In this document: positions 1-5,860 of the stretch, piece after piece
Layout: each line of letters starts with the position of its first letter
Numbering within the stretch: position 1 is the stretch's first letter
Source: Methanomassiliicoccus sp. UBA345
Lineage (GTDB): Archaea; Thermoplasmatota; Thermoplasmata; Methanomassiliicoccales; Methanomassiliicoccaceae
Reading direction: 5' to 3'
NCBI GenBank assembly: GCA_002504525.1
Contig: DATD01000013.1
Coordinates: 40,941 to 48,201, forward strand
Length of the DNA stretch: 7,261 bases
The notes under the pieces: model-generated
Database searches by the model: none
The model's input: only the letters and a program-made list of their open reading frames with translations
What the model was told of the DNA's origin: nothing
Program-made: the position numbers and the translations under genes

Positions 1-1749
1 GCGGTGAATCCCGACGAGTACTATGTCTTCAAGCCCACCTTCCGAGAGGGGTCCAGGGCGATCATCAGGAAGAAGAGGGGAGAAAAGGAGAAGAAGCTCA
101 TCTACAGCAAGGGAGCCGATAAGCGGACCAAGAACATCAAGGTGCCTCCGAAGGACCGCCTCAGGTTCTGCCTCACCGACGACGAGATCCTGGAGCTGGC
201 AAGATCGGCCCTGACGATCGAGGAGCACTATTCTAGAAAGTCCGGTCACAGCGAGCCCATGGACATCGAATGGGCCAAGGACGGGGAGAGCGGAGAGCTT
301 TTCATCGTCCAGTCCCGGCCGGAGACCGTGCAGTCCCAGAAGCCCCTGGACGTGCTGGAGAGCTATGTCCTGGATGAGAGGAGCAGCGTGCTGAGCCGGG
401 GGAGGAGCGTGGGCTCCAAGATCGCTTCCGGGAACGCGCGGGTGATCACCGATGTGAGCAAGCTGTCGACCTTCCGCCCAGGGGAGGTCCTGGTCTCCAG
501 CAGCACCACTCCCGACTGGGAGCCGGTCATGAAGAACGCCGCGGCCATCGTGACCGATCTGGGAGGGCGGACCTCGCATGCGGCCATCGTGAGCCGAGAG
601 CTGGGCATCCCAGCCGTGGTGGGAACGGAGGACGCCACGTCAGTGTTACACGATGGGGACGCCATCACGGTAAGCTGCGCCGAAGGCGACGAGGGGTTCG
701 TCTACGAGGGGAAACTGCCGTTCCATGTGGACCGCACCGACCTCGGTGGGTTGAAAAGGCCGAGGACGGAGATGATGATGAACCTGGGCAATCCTGACGA
801 GGCCTTCTCCAGTTCGTTCATTCCGAACGACGGCGTCGGGCTGGCGAGGCTGGAGTTCATCATCGGCAGCTACATCCGCGTGCATCCCATGGCGTTGCTG
901 CATCCCGAGAAGGTCAAGGACCGAAAGGAGAAGGAGGAGATCGAACGGCTCACATCGGCCTATCCGGACGGACAGACCTATTTCACCGAGACGCTGGCGC
1001 ACGGGATCGCCACCATCGCCGCGGCGTTCTATCCCAAGGACGTCGTGGTCCGCATGAGCGACCTGAAGACCAACGAATACGCCGCCCTGCTCGGCGGCTC
1101 TCCCTTTGAACCGGATGAGCACAATCCCATGCTCGGCTTCCGCGGGGCATCCCGCTACTATTCGGACCGCTACCGCGAAGGCTTCGGCCTGGAATGCGAA
1201 GCGGTCCGGATGGTCCGGGACGAGATGGGGCTGACCAACGTGGTGCCGATGATACCGTTCTGCCGGACGGTGGAAGAGGCCGAAAAGGTCGTCGAGGAGA
1301 TGAAGCGGAACGGGCTGGTGAGGGGCGAGAACGCCCTCCGGCTGTTCATAATGTGCGAGATACCCAACAACTTCCTGCTGATCGACGAGTTCAGCCGCCA
1401 CTTCGACGGATTCTCCATCGGCTCCAACGACCTGACCCAGCTGGTCCTGGGCATCGACAGGGACTCCGACATACTGGCGAGCGAGTTCGACGAACGGGAT
1501 GAGGGCGTGATGAAGGCCATGGCGCTGGCGGTGCAGGGGGCCAGGCGGAACGGCCGCCATAGCGGGATATGCGGCCAGGCGCCGAGCGACTATCCGGAGA
1601 TCGCCGAGTTCCTGGTCAGGGAAGGCATCGATTCCATATCCGTCGATCCCGGCTCCCTCATGAACGTGACCTTGAAGGTGGTGAAGACCGAAGAGGAGCT
1701 CAAGCGTAAAGGCCGGACCGAGGCGGTACTGCCACGGAGGAGCGGATGA
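1..1749 (+). CDS. ppsA: Phosphoenolpyruvate synthase, C-terminal part (5' end outside window)
   Basis: Converts pyruvate + ATP + H2O to PEP + AMP + Pi, the entry step of gluconeogenesis, in the cytoplasm. The reading frame is open to the left edge, so the GTG at position 4 is an internal valine and not the start; numbering here counts it as residue 1. About 200 N-terminal residues, the bulk of the ATP-grasp domain, appear to be missing compared with the usual 750-800. Seen in order: the end of the ATP-binding domain closing with QSRPET (103-108); the swivelling phosphohistidine domain with GGRTSHAAIV, whose His192 is the expected phosphorylated residue; and the PEP/pyruvate TIM barrel (about 250-570) with GVGLARLEF (277-285), GSNDLTQL (473 on) and SGICGQAPSD, containing the catalytic Cys523. 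The barrel motifs match PEP synthase rather than pyruvate phosphate dikinase. It is the first visible gene of a four-gene operon and its TGA overlaps the next ATG. Confidence 0.95.
   Translation, partial: AVNPDEYYVFKPTFREGSRAIIRKKRGEKEKKLIYSKGADKRTKNIKVPPKDRLRFCLTDDEILELARSALTIEEHYSRKSGHSEPMDIEWAKDGESGELFIVQSRPETVQSQKPLDVLESYVLDERSSVLSRGRSVGSKIASGNARVITDVSKLSTFRPGEVLVSSSTTPDWEPVMKNAAAIVTDLGGRTSHAAIVSRELGIPAVVGTEDATSVLHDGDAITVSCAEGDEGFVYEGKLPFHVDRTDLGGLKRPRTEMMMNLGNPDEAFSSSFIPNDGVGLARLEFIIGSYIRVHPMALLHPEKVKDRKEKEEIERLTSAYPDGQTYFTETLAHGIATIAAAFYPKDVVVRMSDLKTNEYAALLGGSPFEPDEHNPMLGFRGASRYYSDRYREGFGLECEAVRMVRDEMGLTNVVPMIPFCRTVEEAEKVVEEMKRNGLVRGENALRLFIMCEIPNNFLLIDEFSRHFDGFSIGSNDLTQLVLGIDRDSDILASEFDERDEGVMKAMALAVQGARRNGRHSGICGQAPSDYPEIAEFLVREGIDSISVDPGSLMNVTLKVVKTEEELKRKGRTEAVLPRRSG
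1736..1740 (+). promoter_or_regulatory. Ribosome binding site for the PfkB-family kinase
   Basis: GGAGG lies inside the end of the PEP synthase gene, 5 nt before the ATG at 1746. It supports that start and suggests translational coupling across the ATGA overlap. Confidence 0.7.
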
Positions 1750-2687
1750 TCTATACCCTTGCGCTCAACCCCGCCATCGACCGCACCATGTGGGTGGAGG
1801 AGATGGACTTCCACGAGTCCACCCGCGTGCAGAAGGAGTGCCGCTATCCCGGAGGGAAGGGCATAGATGTCTCTCGAGTGCTGACCGGCCTGGGCGTACC
1901 GAATGTCGCCATGGGCTTCGCCGGCGGCTTCATCGGCGAGGAGCTGGAATGCCGGCTCAGCTATGAGGGCGTGGAGACCGACATGGTCCGGGTGTCCTCC
2001 GAGACGAGGACCAACATCATCGTGAACGAGACAAGCAACGGCCGCCATCTGCTGCTGACCGCCAGCGGGCCGGTTATAGACCCCTACGAGCTGGGCGCCC
2101 TTTATCGCAAGCTCGAGGGCCTTCCGGACGCGACCATGATAGCAATAGGGGGCAGCCTTCCCCGGGGCGTCCATCCGGATGCCTATCGGAGGATCGTGAC
2201 CATGATGAAGAGGAAGGGAGCCGTAACGATACTCGATGCGGACGGGCTGAACCTGAAGGCCGGCATCCAGGGGCACCCTGATTACATCAAGCCCAACCGG
2301 CGCGAGATGAGCGAGCTGGTGGGAAGGAAGCTGAAAAGTGTGGACGAGATCGTCCAGGCGGCGGAAGAGGTTCGTGCAAAAGGCGTCAGCACCGTCCTGG
2401 TGTCCATCGGCGCCGACGGCATGATCGCGGTGAGCGGCTCGAAAAGATATCTGGCCACCCCGCCTCGGGTGGAGGCGGTGAACTCCGTGGGGCTGGGCGA
2501 TTCGGCGGTGGCGGGCTTCATGTACGGCCTCCACACCGGCCTCGACCTGAAGGGCTGCCTCATCCACGCCACGGCGGCGGGCACGGCGACTGCGCTGAAG
2601 CATGGGACCGCCAGAGCGAACAAGGAGGATGTGATGGAGATGGTGCCAAGGATCATGTTCAAGGACCTTTCGGAGGGTGAAGAGTGA
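1746..2687 (+). CDS. PfkB-family phosphofructokinase-like sugar-phosphate kinase
   Basis: A ribokinase/PfkB-fold kinase of 313 residues, in the usual 300-320 range and complete. It shows the substrate Asp12 in LNPAID, the first signature GGKG (36-39), a KPN motif (182-184) followed by a segment resembling E. coli Pfk-2, and the second signature NSVGLGDSAVAGF (246-258), whose Asp252 is the expected catalytic base. The subfamily includes 6-phosphofructokinase 2, 1-phosphofructokinase and tagatose-6-phosphate kinase, and sequence alone does not separate these. The aldolase gene directly downstream makes phosphorylation to fructose-1,6-bisphosphate (or tagatose-1,6-bisphosphate) the likely role. 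The ATG overlaps the PEP synthase stop (ATGA) and has a GGAGG five bases upstream, so the start is well supported. An ATP-consuming glycolytic kinase co-transcribed with gluconeogenic PEP synthase is notable. Fold call is firm; exact substrate is inferred. Confidence 0.88.
   Translation: MIYTLALNPAIDRTMWVEEMDFHESTRVQKECRYPGGKGIDVSRVLTGLGVPNVAMGFAGGFIGEELECRLSYEGVETDMVRVSSETRTNIIVNETSNGRHLLLTASGPVIDPYELGALYRKLEGLPDATMIAIGGSLPRGVHPDAYRRIVTMMKRKGAVTILDADGLNLKAGIQGHPDYIKPNRREMSELVGRKLKSVDEIVQAAEEVRAKGVSTVLVSIGADGMIAVSGSKRYLATPPRVEAVNSVGLGDSAVAGFMYGLHTGLDLKGCLIHATAAGTATALKHGTARANKEDVMEMVPRIMFKDLSEGEE
2672..2680 (+). promoter_or_regulatory. Ribosome binding site for the aldolase GTG start
   Basis: GGAGGGTGA sits at the end of the kinase gene, with its GGAGG core 7 nt before the GTG at 2684. 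This extended match to the 16S tail supports the non-ATG start. Confidence 0.65.
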
Positions 2688-3601
2688 GCAGAAGCTCTAG
2701 CGCCAAGGTCCCTCTCGATGTTCCTCCGGAGGAGAGGGAGATGTTCCGAGAGCGGTACGATGCGATGACCGGTGGAAAGGGCCGCCTGATGCTGTTCGCC
2801 GGAGACCAGAAGGTCGAGCATCTGAACGACGACTTCCACGGCAAGGGCATCGCGCCCGACGACGGCGAACCGGAGCACCTGTTTCGCATCGCCTCGCGCG
2901 GCCGGATAGGCGCGTTCGCCACCCAGTTCGGGCTCATAGCACGTTATGCGGCCGATCATCCCAAGGTGCCGTACGTGGTGAAGCTGAACTCCAAGACCAA
3001 TCTGGTCAAGCCGCTCCAGGCCGAACCGCTAAGCCGGCAATGGCTGGCGGTCGACGAGGTCGCCGCGCTGAGGGATGAGAACGACCTCAATGTGGTGGGC
3101 GTCGGCTACACGGTCTATCTGGGAAGCGAGCATGAGGCCGTCATGCTGACCGAGGCCGCGCAGCTCGTGCATCGCGCGCACCGGTTCGGGCTCGCGGCGA
3201 TATTGTGGATGTATCCGAGGGGGAGATCGGTGCCTGATGAGAAGGACCCGCACATCATCGCCGGGGCGGCGGGAGCGGGGGCCTGCCTCGGCGCCGACTT
3301 CGTCAAGCTCAACTATCCCAAGGGGCCGGATGCCGGGGAGCGTTTCAAGGAGGCGGTCCGTGCGGCCGGCCGGACCGGCGTGGTGTGCTCCGGAGGAAGC
3401 AGCATGGAGGAGAGGGCGTTCCTTGAGAGGCTCCATGAGCAGATGGCGGCCGGCGCCGTGGGCAGCGCCACCGGCCGGAACATACACCAGAAGCCGCTGG
3501 ACGAGGCCGCGCGGTTCTGCGATGCCATCTACGCCATCACGGTCGACGGCGCCTCGGTCAGTGAGGCCATGGGCCTGTACCGGGGGGATCCGGGGGCTTG
3601 A
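2684..3601 (+). CDS. Class I fructose-bisphosphate aldolase, archaeal DhnA/FbaB type
   Basis: Reversibly cleaves fructose-1,6-bisphosphate to dihydroxyacetone phosphate and glyceraldehyde-3-phosphate through a Schiff base. The protein has 305 residues, somewhat longer than the roughly 260-residue Thermoproteus tenax enzyme, partly through an N-terminal extension. Lys208 in GADFVKLNYP is the expected Schiff-base lysine. Tyr177 in WMYPRGRS lies exactly 31 residues before it, the spacing I recall for T. tenax Tyr146/Lys177. Asp41 in FAGDQKVEH corresponds to the Asp of the usual DHG motif, but the following His-Gly is Gln-Lys here. CSGGSS and ATGRNIHQKP near the C-terminus fit the phosphate-binding strands. 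The GTG start forms a GTGA overlap with the kinase stop and has a good ribosome binding site. The related ADH synthase of archaeal aromatic biosynthesis is an alternative, but the glycolytic operon argues for aldolase. Confidence 0.85.
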   Translation: MSRSSSAKVPLDVPPEEREMFRERYDAMTGGKGRLMLFAGDQKVEHLNDDFHGKGIAPDDGEPEHLFRIASRGRIGAFATQFGLIARYAADHPKVPYVVKLNSKTNLVKPLQAEPLSRQWLAVDEVAALRDENDLNVVGVGYTVYLGSEHEAVMLTEAAQLVHRAHRFGLAAILWMYPRGRSVPDEKDPHIIAGAAGAGACLGADFVKLNYPKGPDAGERFKEAVRAAGRTGVVCSGGSSMEERAFLERLHEQMAAGAVGSATGRNIHQKPLDEAARFCDAIYAITVDGASVSEAMGLYRGDPGA

Positions 3602-4332
3602 CGCGGCTGGCCCTCCTGCGCCACGGCCGCAGCGAGTGGAACGAATCAGGCCGGTTCACCGGCTGGACCGACATCGATCTGTCCGAAGCAGGCAGGAAAG
3701 AAGCTTACGATGCCGGAGAGCGCCTGCGCGACGAGGGCATCATGTTCGACCTCGCGTTCACGTCGGTCCTCAAGAGGGCCATCCGCACGGCGTGGATCGC
3801 GATGGACGTCATGGACCTGATGTGGATCCCGCTGTCCCGGTCATGGAGGCTTAACGAGAAGCATTACGGATCGCTGCAGGGCCTAAGCAAAGCTGAGATG
3901 GTCGAGGAGCACGGAGCGGAGCAGGTGCATGCATGGCGGCGAGAGTACGACGTCCGACCTCCCCCTCTTGAACTATCCGACCCGCGGCATCCGAGGAACG
4001 ATCCCCGGTACCGGGACCTCAGGCCTGACGAGGTCCCGTCGACAGAGTCGCTGCATGACACGCTGAACCGGGCGCTACCATACTGGTTCGACGAGATTTT
4101 GCCGCCGCTACGACAAGGGAAGAACGTCCTGGTGGCGGCCCATGGCAACAGCCTCAGAGCGCTGGTCAAGCATCTGGACGGCATCAGGGATGATGAGATC
4201 GCCGGGCTCAACATCCCGACCGGCATACCGCTCATCTACGAAATGGACGGGGATGTGGTGAAGGAGCGGTACTACCTCGCGTCCGGGGACGAGCTGTCCA
4301 AGGCCGAGAAGAGGGCGTCGGCCGTACGCTGA
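3598..4332 (+). CDS. gpmA: 2,3-bisphosphoglycerate-dependent phosphoglycerate mutase
   Basis: Interconverts 3-phosphoglycerate and 2-phosphoglycerate through a phosphohistidine; histidine phosphatase superfamily. The 244 residues match the normal length of GpmA. LLRHGRSEWN carries the catalytic His9, followed by the family segment FTGWTDIDLSEAG; Glu87 in LNEKHYGSLQGL is the expected general acid and His182 in AAHGNSLRALVKHL the second active-site histidine. The start is TTG at 3598, overlapping the aldolase stop as TTGA. The first beta strand and RHG motif begin within eight residues of it, so no downstream start could give a working enzyme. A G-rich tract (3582-3588) may serve as a weak ribosome binding site. 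Many archaea use the unrelated cofactor-independent mutase; the dependent type is known from Thermoplasma. It is the last gene of the operon, ending 12 bp from the convergent kinase gene. Confidence 0.93.
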   Translation: MTRLALLRHGRSEWNESGRFTGWTDIDLSEAGRKEAYDAGERLRDEGIMFDLAFTSVLKRAIRTAWIAMDVMDLMWIPLSRSWRLNEKHYGSLQGLSKAEMVEEHGAEQVHAWRREYDVRPPPLELSDPRHPRNDPRYRDLRPDEVPSTESLHDTLNRALPYWFDEILPPLRQGKNVLVAAHGNSLRALVKHLDGIRDDEIAGLNIPTGIPLIYEMDGDVVKERYYLASGDELSKAEKRASAVR

Positions 4333-4344
4333 CTGACGCGCATC

Positions 4345-5532
4345 TCACGACCTGATGAATTCCGGGTCCTCCAAAGCCTCGATCCCAGGCAGCTGGCGTC
4401 CGGCCAGTTTCTCAAGGAAGGCGCCCCCGCCAGTGGACACGTATGAGATGCGCTGCCTGAGCTCGTAACGGTCAACGGCCGAGCCGGTGTCCCCGCCGCC
4501 CGCCAGGGAGAAGGCCGATGCGTCGGCGATGGCCTTCGCGATCGACCGCGTGCCAGCGCTGAACTCCTCCTTCTCGAACATGCCCATGGGGCCGTTCCAC
4601 ACGATGGTCCCCGCGCCCTTGATCTCGTTGACGAACTGCTCGATGGTGCGGGGGCCGATGTCCAGCGGCTGCGCCCCGTCGGGCATGCGAGACACCGCCA
4701 CCGTCTCGACGCCGCCGTCCATGGTAGAGATGACGAAGTCCTCCGGTATGACCAGCGCTTTTGCGGCGTCGCTTTCCAGTATCCTGCGGGCCTTCTCCTC
4801 CGCCGCGCCGTCAAAGCGCTCGTCGCCGACCTCCAGCCCCTGCGCTCGTAGGAACGGAAAGGCCATCGCGCCGCCGAGCAGCAATCTGTCGGCGACCCTC
4901 GCCAGGTTCTCGAGCACGTCGATCTTGCTGGAGACCTTTGCTCCGCCTATGGCGACCACCAGCGGCCGCTTGGGCGATTCCAGCGCGCCTTCCAGCGCTT
5001 TGAGCTCTCTCTTCATAAGCAGGCCGCCGCAGCACTCTTCCATATGCCTCGTCACGCCCACGTTCGACGCGTGGCTGCGGTGGGCGTTGGCGAACGCATC
5101 GTCCACGTATATGTCGGCGAGGGACGCCAACGATTTCGAGAACGCCTCGTCATTGCTCTCCTCCCCCTTGTCGAACCTCAGGTTCTCAAGCATGACTATC
5201 GAACCAGGCCGCATTCTTTCCGCGGCCGACGTCGCCGCCGGCCCGACGATCTCGTCCACGAACGTTACCTCGGTGGCGAGTATCTCGGACAGCCGCTCGG
5301 CCACCGGCCTCAGGCTGAGTCCTGCCACCCTCTTCCCGCCGGGGCGGTCGAGGTGGGACATCACGATCGCCATGCCTCCGTTGTCCAGAATATAGTTGAT
5401 GGTCGGCAGGACGGCAAGAATGCGGGTATCGTCCTCCACGCTTCCGTCGCGCAACGGCACGTTCAGATCGACCCTCAGCAGGACCCGTCTCCCTTCCACG
5501 TCCAGCTGGTCGACGTACCTCATCGGTGACAT
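4345..5532 (-). CDS. pgk: Phosphoglycerate kinase
   Basis: Transfers phosphate reversibly between 1,3-bisphosphoglycerate and ADP. At 395 residues it is full length for the family. N-terminal substrate domain: RVDLNVPL (Asp22, Asn24), Arg37 in DDTRI, SHLDRPGG (His60, Arg63; most members have Gly where this has Asp62), LENLRF (Arg119) and DAFANAHRSHAS (Arg152). C-terminal nucleotide domain: GGAKVSSKIDVLENL, GGAMAFPF, VWNGPMGMFE, GGGDT (345-349) and STGGGA (366-371). Two in-frame ATGs compete. The one at 5532 lies about 27 nt from a TATA-like box, as expected for a leaderless transcript. The one at 5523 (Met4) would give an N-terminus closer to typical family members. No convincing Shine-Dalgarno precedes either. 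It is transcribed toward the mutase gene, with its own promoter, so it is regulated separately from the four-gene operon although it serves the same pathway. Confidence 0.95.
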   Translation of the reverse strand: MSPMRYVDQLDVEGRRVLLRVDLNVPLRDGSVEDDTRILAVLPTINYILDNGGMAIVMSHLDRPGGKRVAGLSLRPVAERLSEILATEVTFVDEIVGPAATSAAERMRPGSIVMLENLRFDKGEESNDEAFSKSLASLADIYVDDAFANAHRSHASNVGVTRHMEECCGGLLMKRELKALEGALESPKRPLVVAIGGAKVSSKIDVLENLARVADRLLLGGAMAFPFLRAQGLEVGDERFDGAAEEKARRILESDAAKALVIPEDFVISTMDGGVETVAVSRMPDGAQPLDIGPRTIEQFVNEIKGAGTIVWNGPMGMFEKEEFSAGTRSIAKAIADASAFSLAGGGDTGSAVDRYELRQRISYVSTGGGAFLEKLAGRQLPGIEALEDPEFIRS

Positions 5533-5554
5533 GACCTATATCGGGGAGCAGGAT

Positions 5555-5563
5555 GGATAAATC
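5555..5563 (-). promoter_or_regulatory. TATA-like box of the pgk promoter
   Basis: Read on the - strand this is GATTTATCC, centred about 27 nt upstream of the ATG at 5532. Archaeal transcription normally begins 22-28 nt after the TATA centre, so the transcript would start at or within a base or two of the start codon. There is no obvious BRE. Inferred from sequence and spacing only. Confidence 0.5.
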
Positions 5564-5687
5564 AGTATTGACGGCCGCCTCGCGGAGGGGACCATGCCTG
5601 CGAGATTATTTCATGGCGGCATTTCGGTATATGGTTCGTTACCGGGCAAGAGCACGGGATGAATTAACCCAAGAGTTAGTAAAAGGG
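5564..5687. other. Non-coding stretch with several short stem-loops upstream of pgk
   Basis: No credible gene here. Three small inverted repeats follow one another: CCTC/GAGG (5578-5588, 3-nt loop), CCATG/CATGG (5592-5616) and CGGTA/TACCG (5625-5644). Each is short enough to occur by chance, but their succession next to the larger hairpin at 5688-5750 could mean that a - strand transcript through this region is structured. I see no tRNA, SRP RNA or RNase P signature. Confidence 0.3.
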
Positions 5688-5754
5688 TGGGAAGGGCTAG
5701 CTCTGTCAGAAGGGATGGGATGCACTCTGTCGACTAGCCTACGCTTCCCAATCC
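5681..5754 (-). ncRNA. Candidate small structured RNA (or pgk leader element)
   Basis: An interrupted inverted repeat: TGGGAAG + GGCTAG (5688-5700) pairs with CTAGCC (5734-5739) and CTTCCCA (5744-5750), leaving a 4-nt bulge (5740-5743) and a 33-nt apical region. A further GG/CC pair may extend the base. Read on the - strand, an archaeal promoter-like TATA (5771-5780) is centred about 26 nt before the hairpin base, and four T's (5684-5681) follow the other arm after ACCC. Promoter, hairpin and T-run thus fit a transcript of about 70-75 nt. The heptamer CTCTGTC (+ strand) occurs twice in the apical part. No C/D boxes or 3' ACA box are evident, so it does not look like a standard guide RNA. Alternatives are a pgk leader, a protein-binding palindrome or a + strand terminator. 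Confidence 0.4.
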
Positions 5755-5768
5755 TAATATTCATTCAG

Positions 5769-5790
5769 ACGTATTTATAGGTTTTGGATG
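5769..5790 (-). promoter_or_regulatory. BRE/TATA-like promoter directed toward the hairpin RNA
   Basis: On the - strand this reads AAAAC followed by CTATAAATAC: an A-rich BRE-like element directly before a good archaeal TATA box. The expected start is near 5750, which is the outer base of the hairpin. It could also drive a long (about 215 nt) leader into pgk. No + strand gene lies at a suitable distance. Confidence 0.45.
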
Positions 5791-5809
5791 GCCAATATTT
5801 TATTATATT

Positions 5810-5846
5810 ATTCGAAAAATGGAGAAATGGTAAATGGAAAGGATTT
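5810..5846 (-). terminator. T-rich termination tracts after the coiled-coil gene
   Basis: Just beyond the stop of the coiled-coil gene the - strand has successive T/C-rich runs, ending in ATTTTTCG (T5 at 5819-5815), then AT-rich DNA. Archaeal RNA polymerase can terminate at such T-tracts without a hairpin. The assignment rests on composition only. Confidence 0.4.
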
Positions 5847-5860
5847 GACGGGAAGGGGTT

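Noticed and set aside
646..1560. Long - strand reading frame inside the PEP synthase gene
   Set aside because: A shadow frame caused by high GC. The + strand frame carries every conserved PEP synthase motif across the same bases.
3237..3854. 205-codon + strand frame spanning the aldolase/mutase junction
   Set aside because: Arg/Pro/Ala-rich translation typical of an out-of-frame read in GC-rich DNA. It overlaps two well-supported enzymes.
4487..5395. 302-codon + strand frame opposite pgk
   Set aside because: Ser/Pro/Ala-rich antisense shadow of phosphoglycerate kinase, whose motifs are intact on the - strand.
5625..5650. GGTTCG-containing stem-loop resembling a tRNA T-arm
   Set aside because: The T-loop consensus does not continue, and no acceptor, D or anticodon arms can be placed around it.
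5681..5754. C/D-box or H/ACA guide RNA
   Set aside because: No paired C (RUGAUGA) and D (CUGA) boxes at the ends, and no ACA box after the 3' arm.
5553..5780. 75-codon + strand reading frame with a GGAG-like site before its ATG
   Set aside because: It begins within the pgk TATA element and runs through the hairpin. Its composition shows no family resemblance, and the end is AT-rich intergenic DNA.
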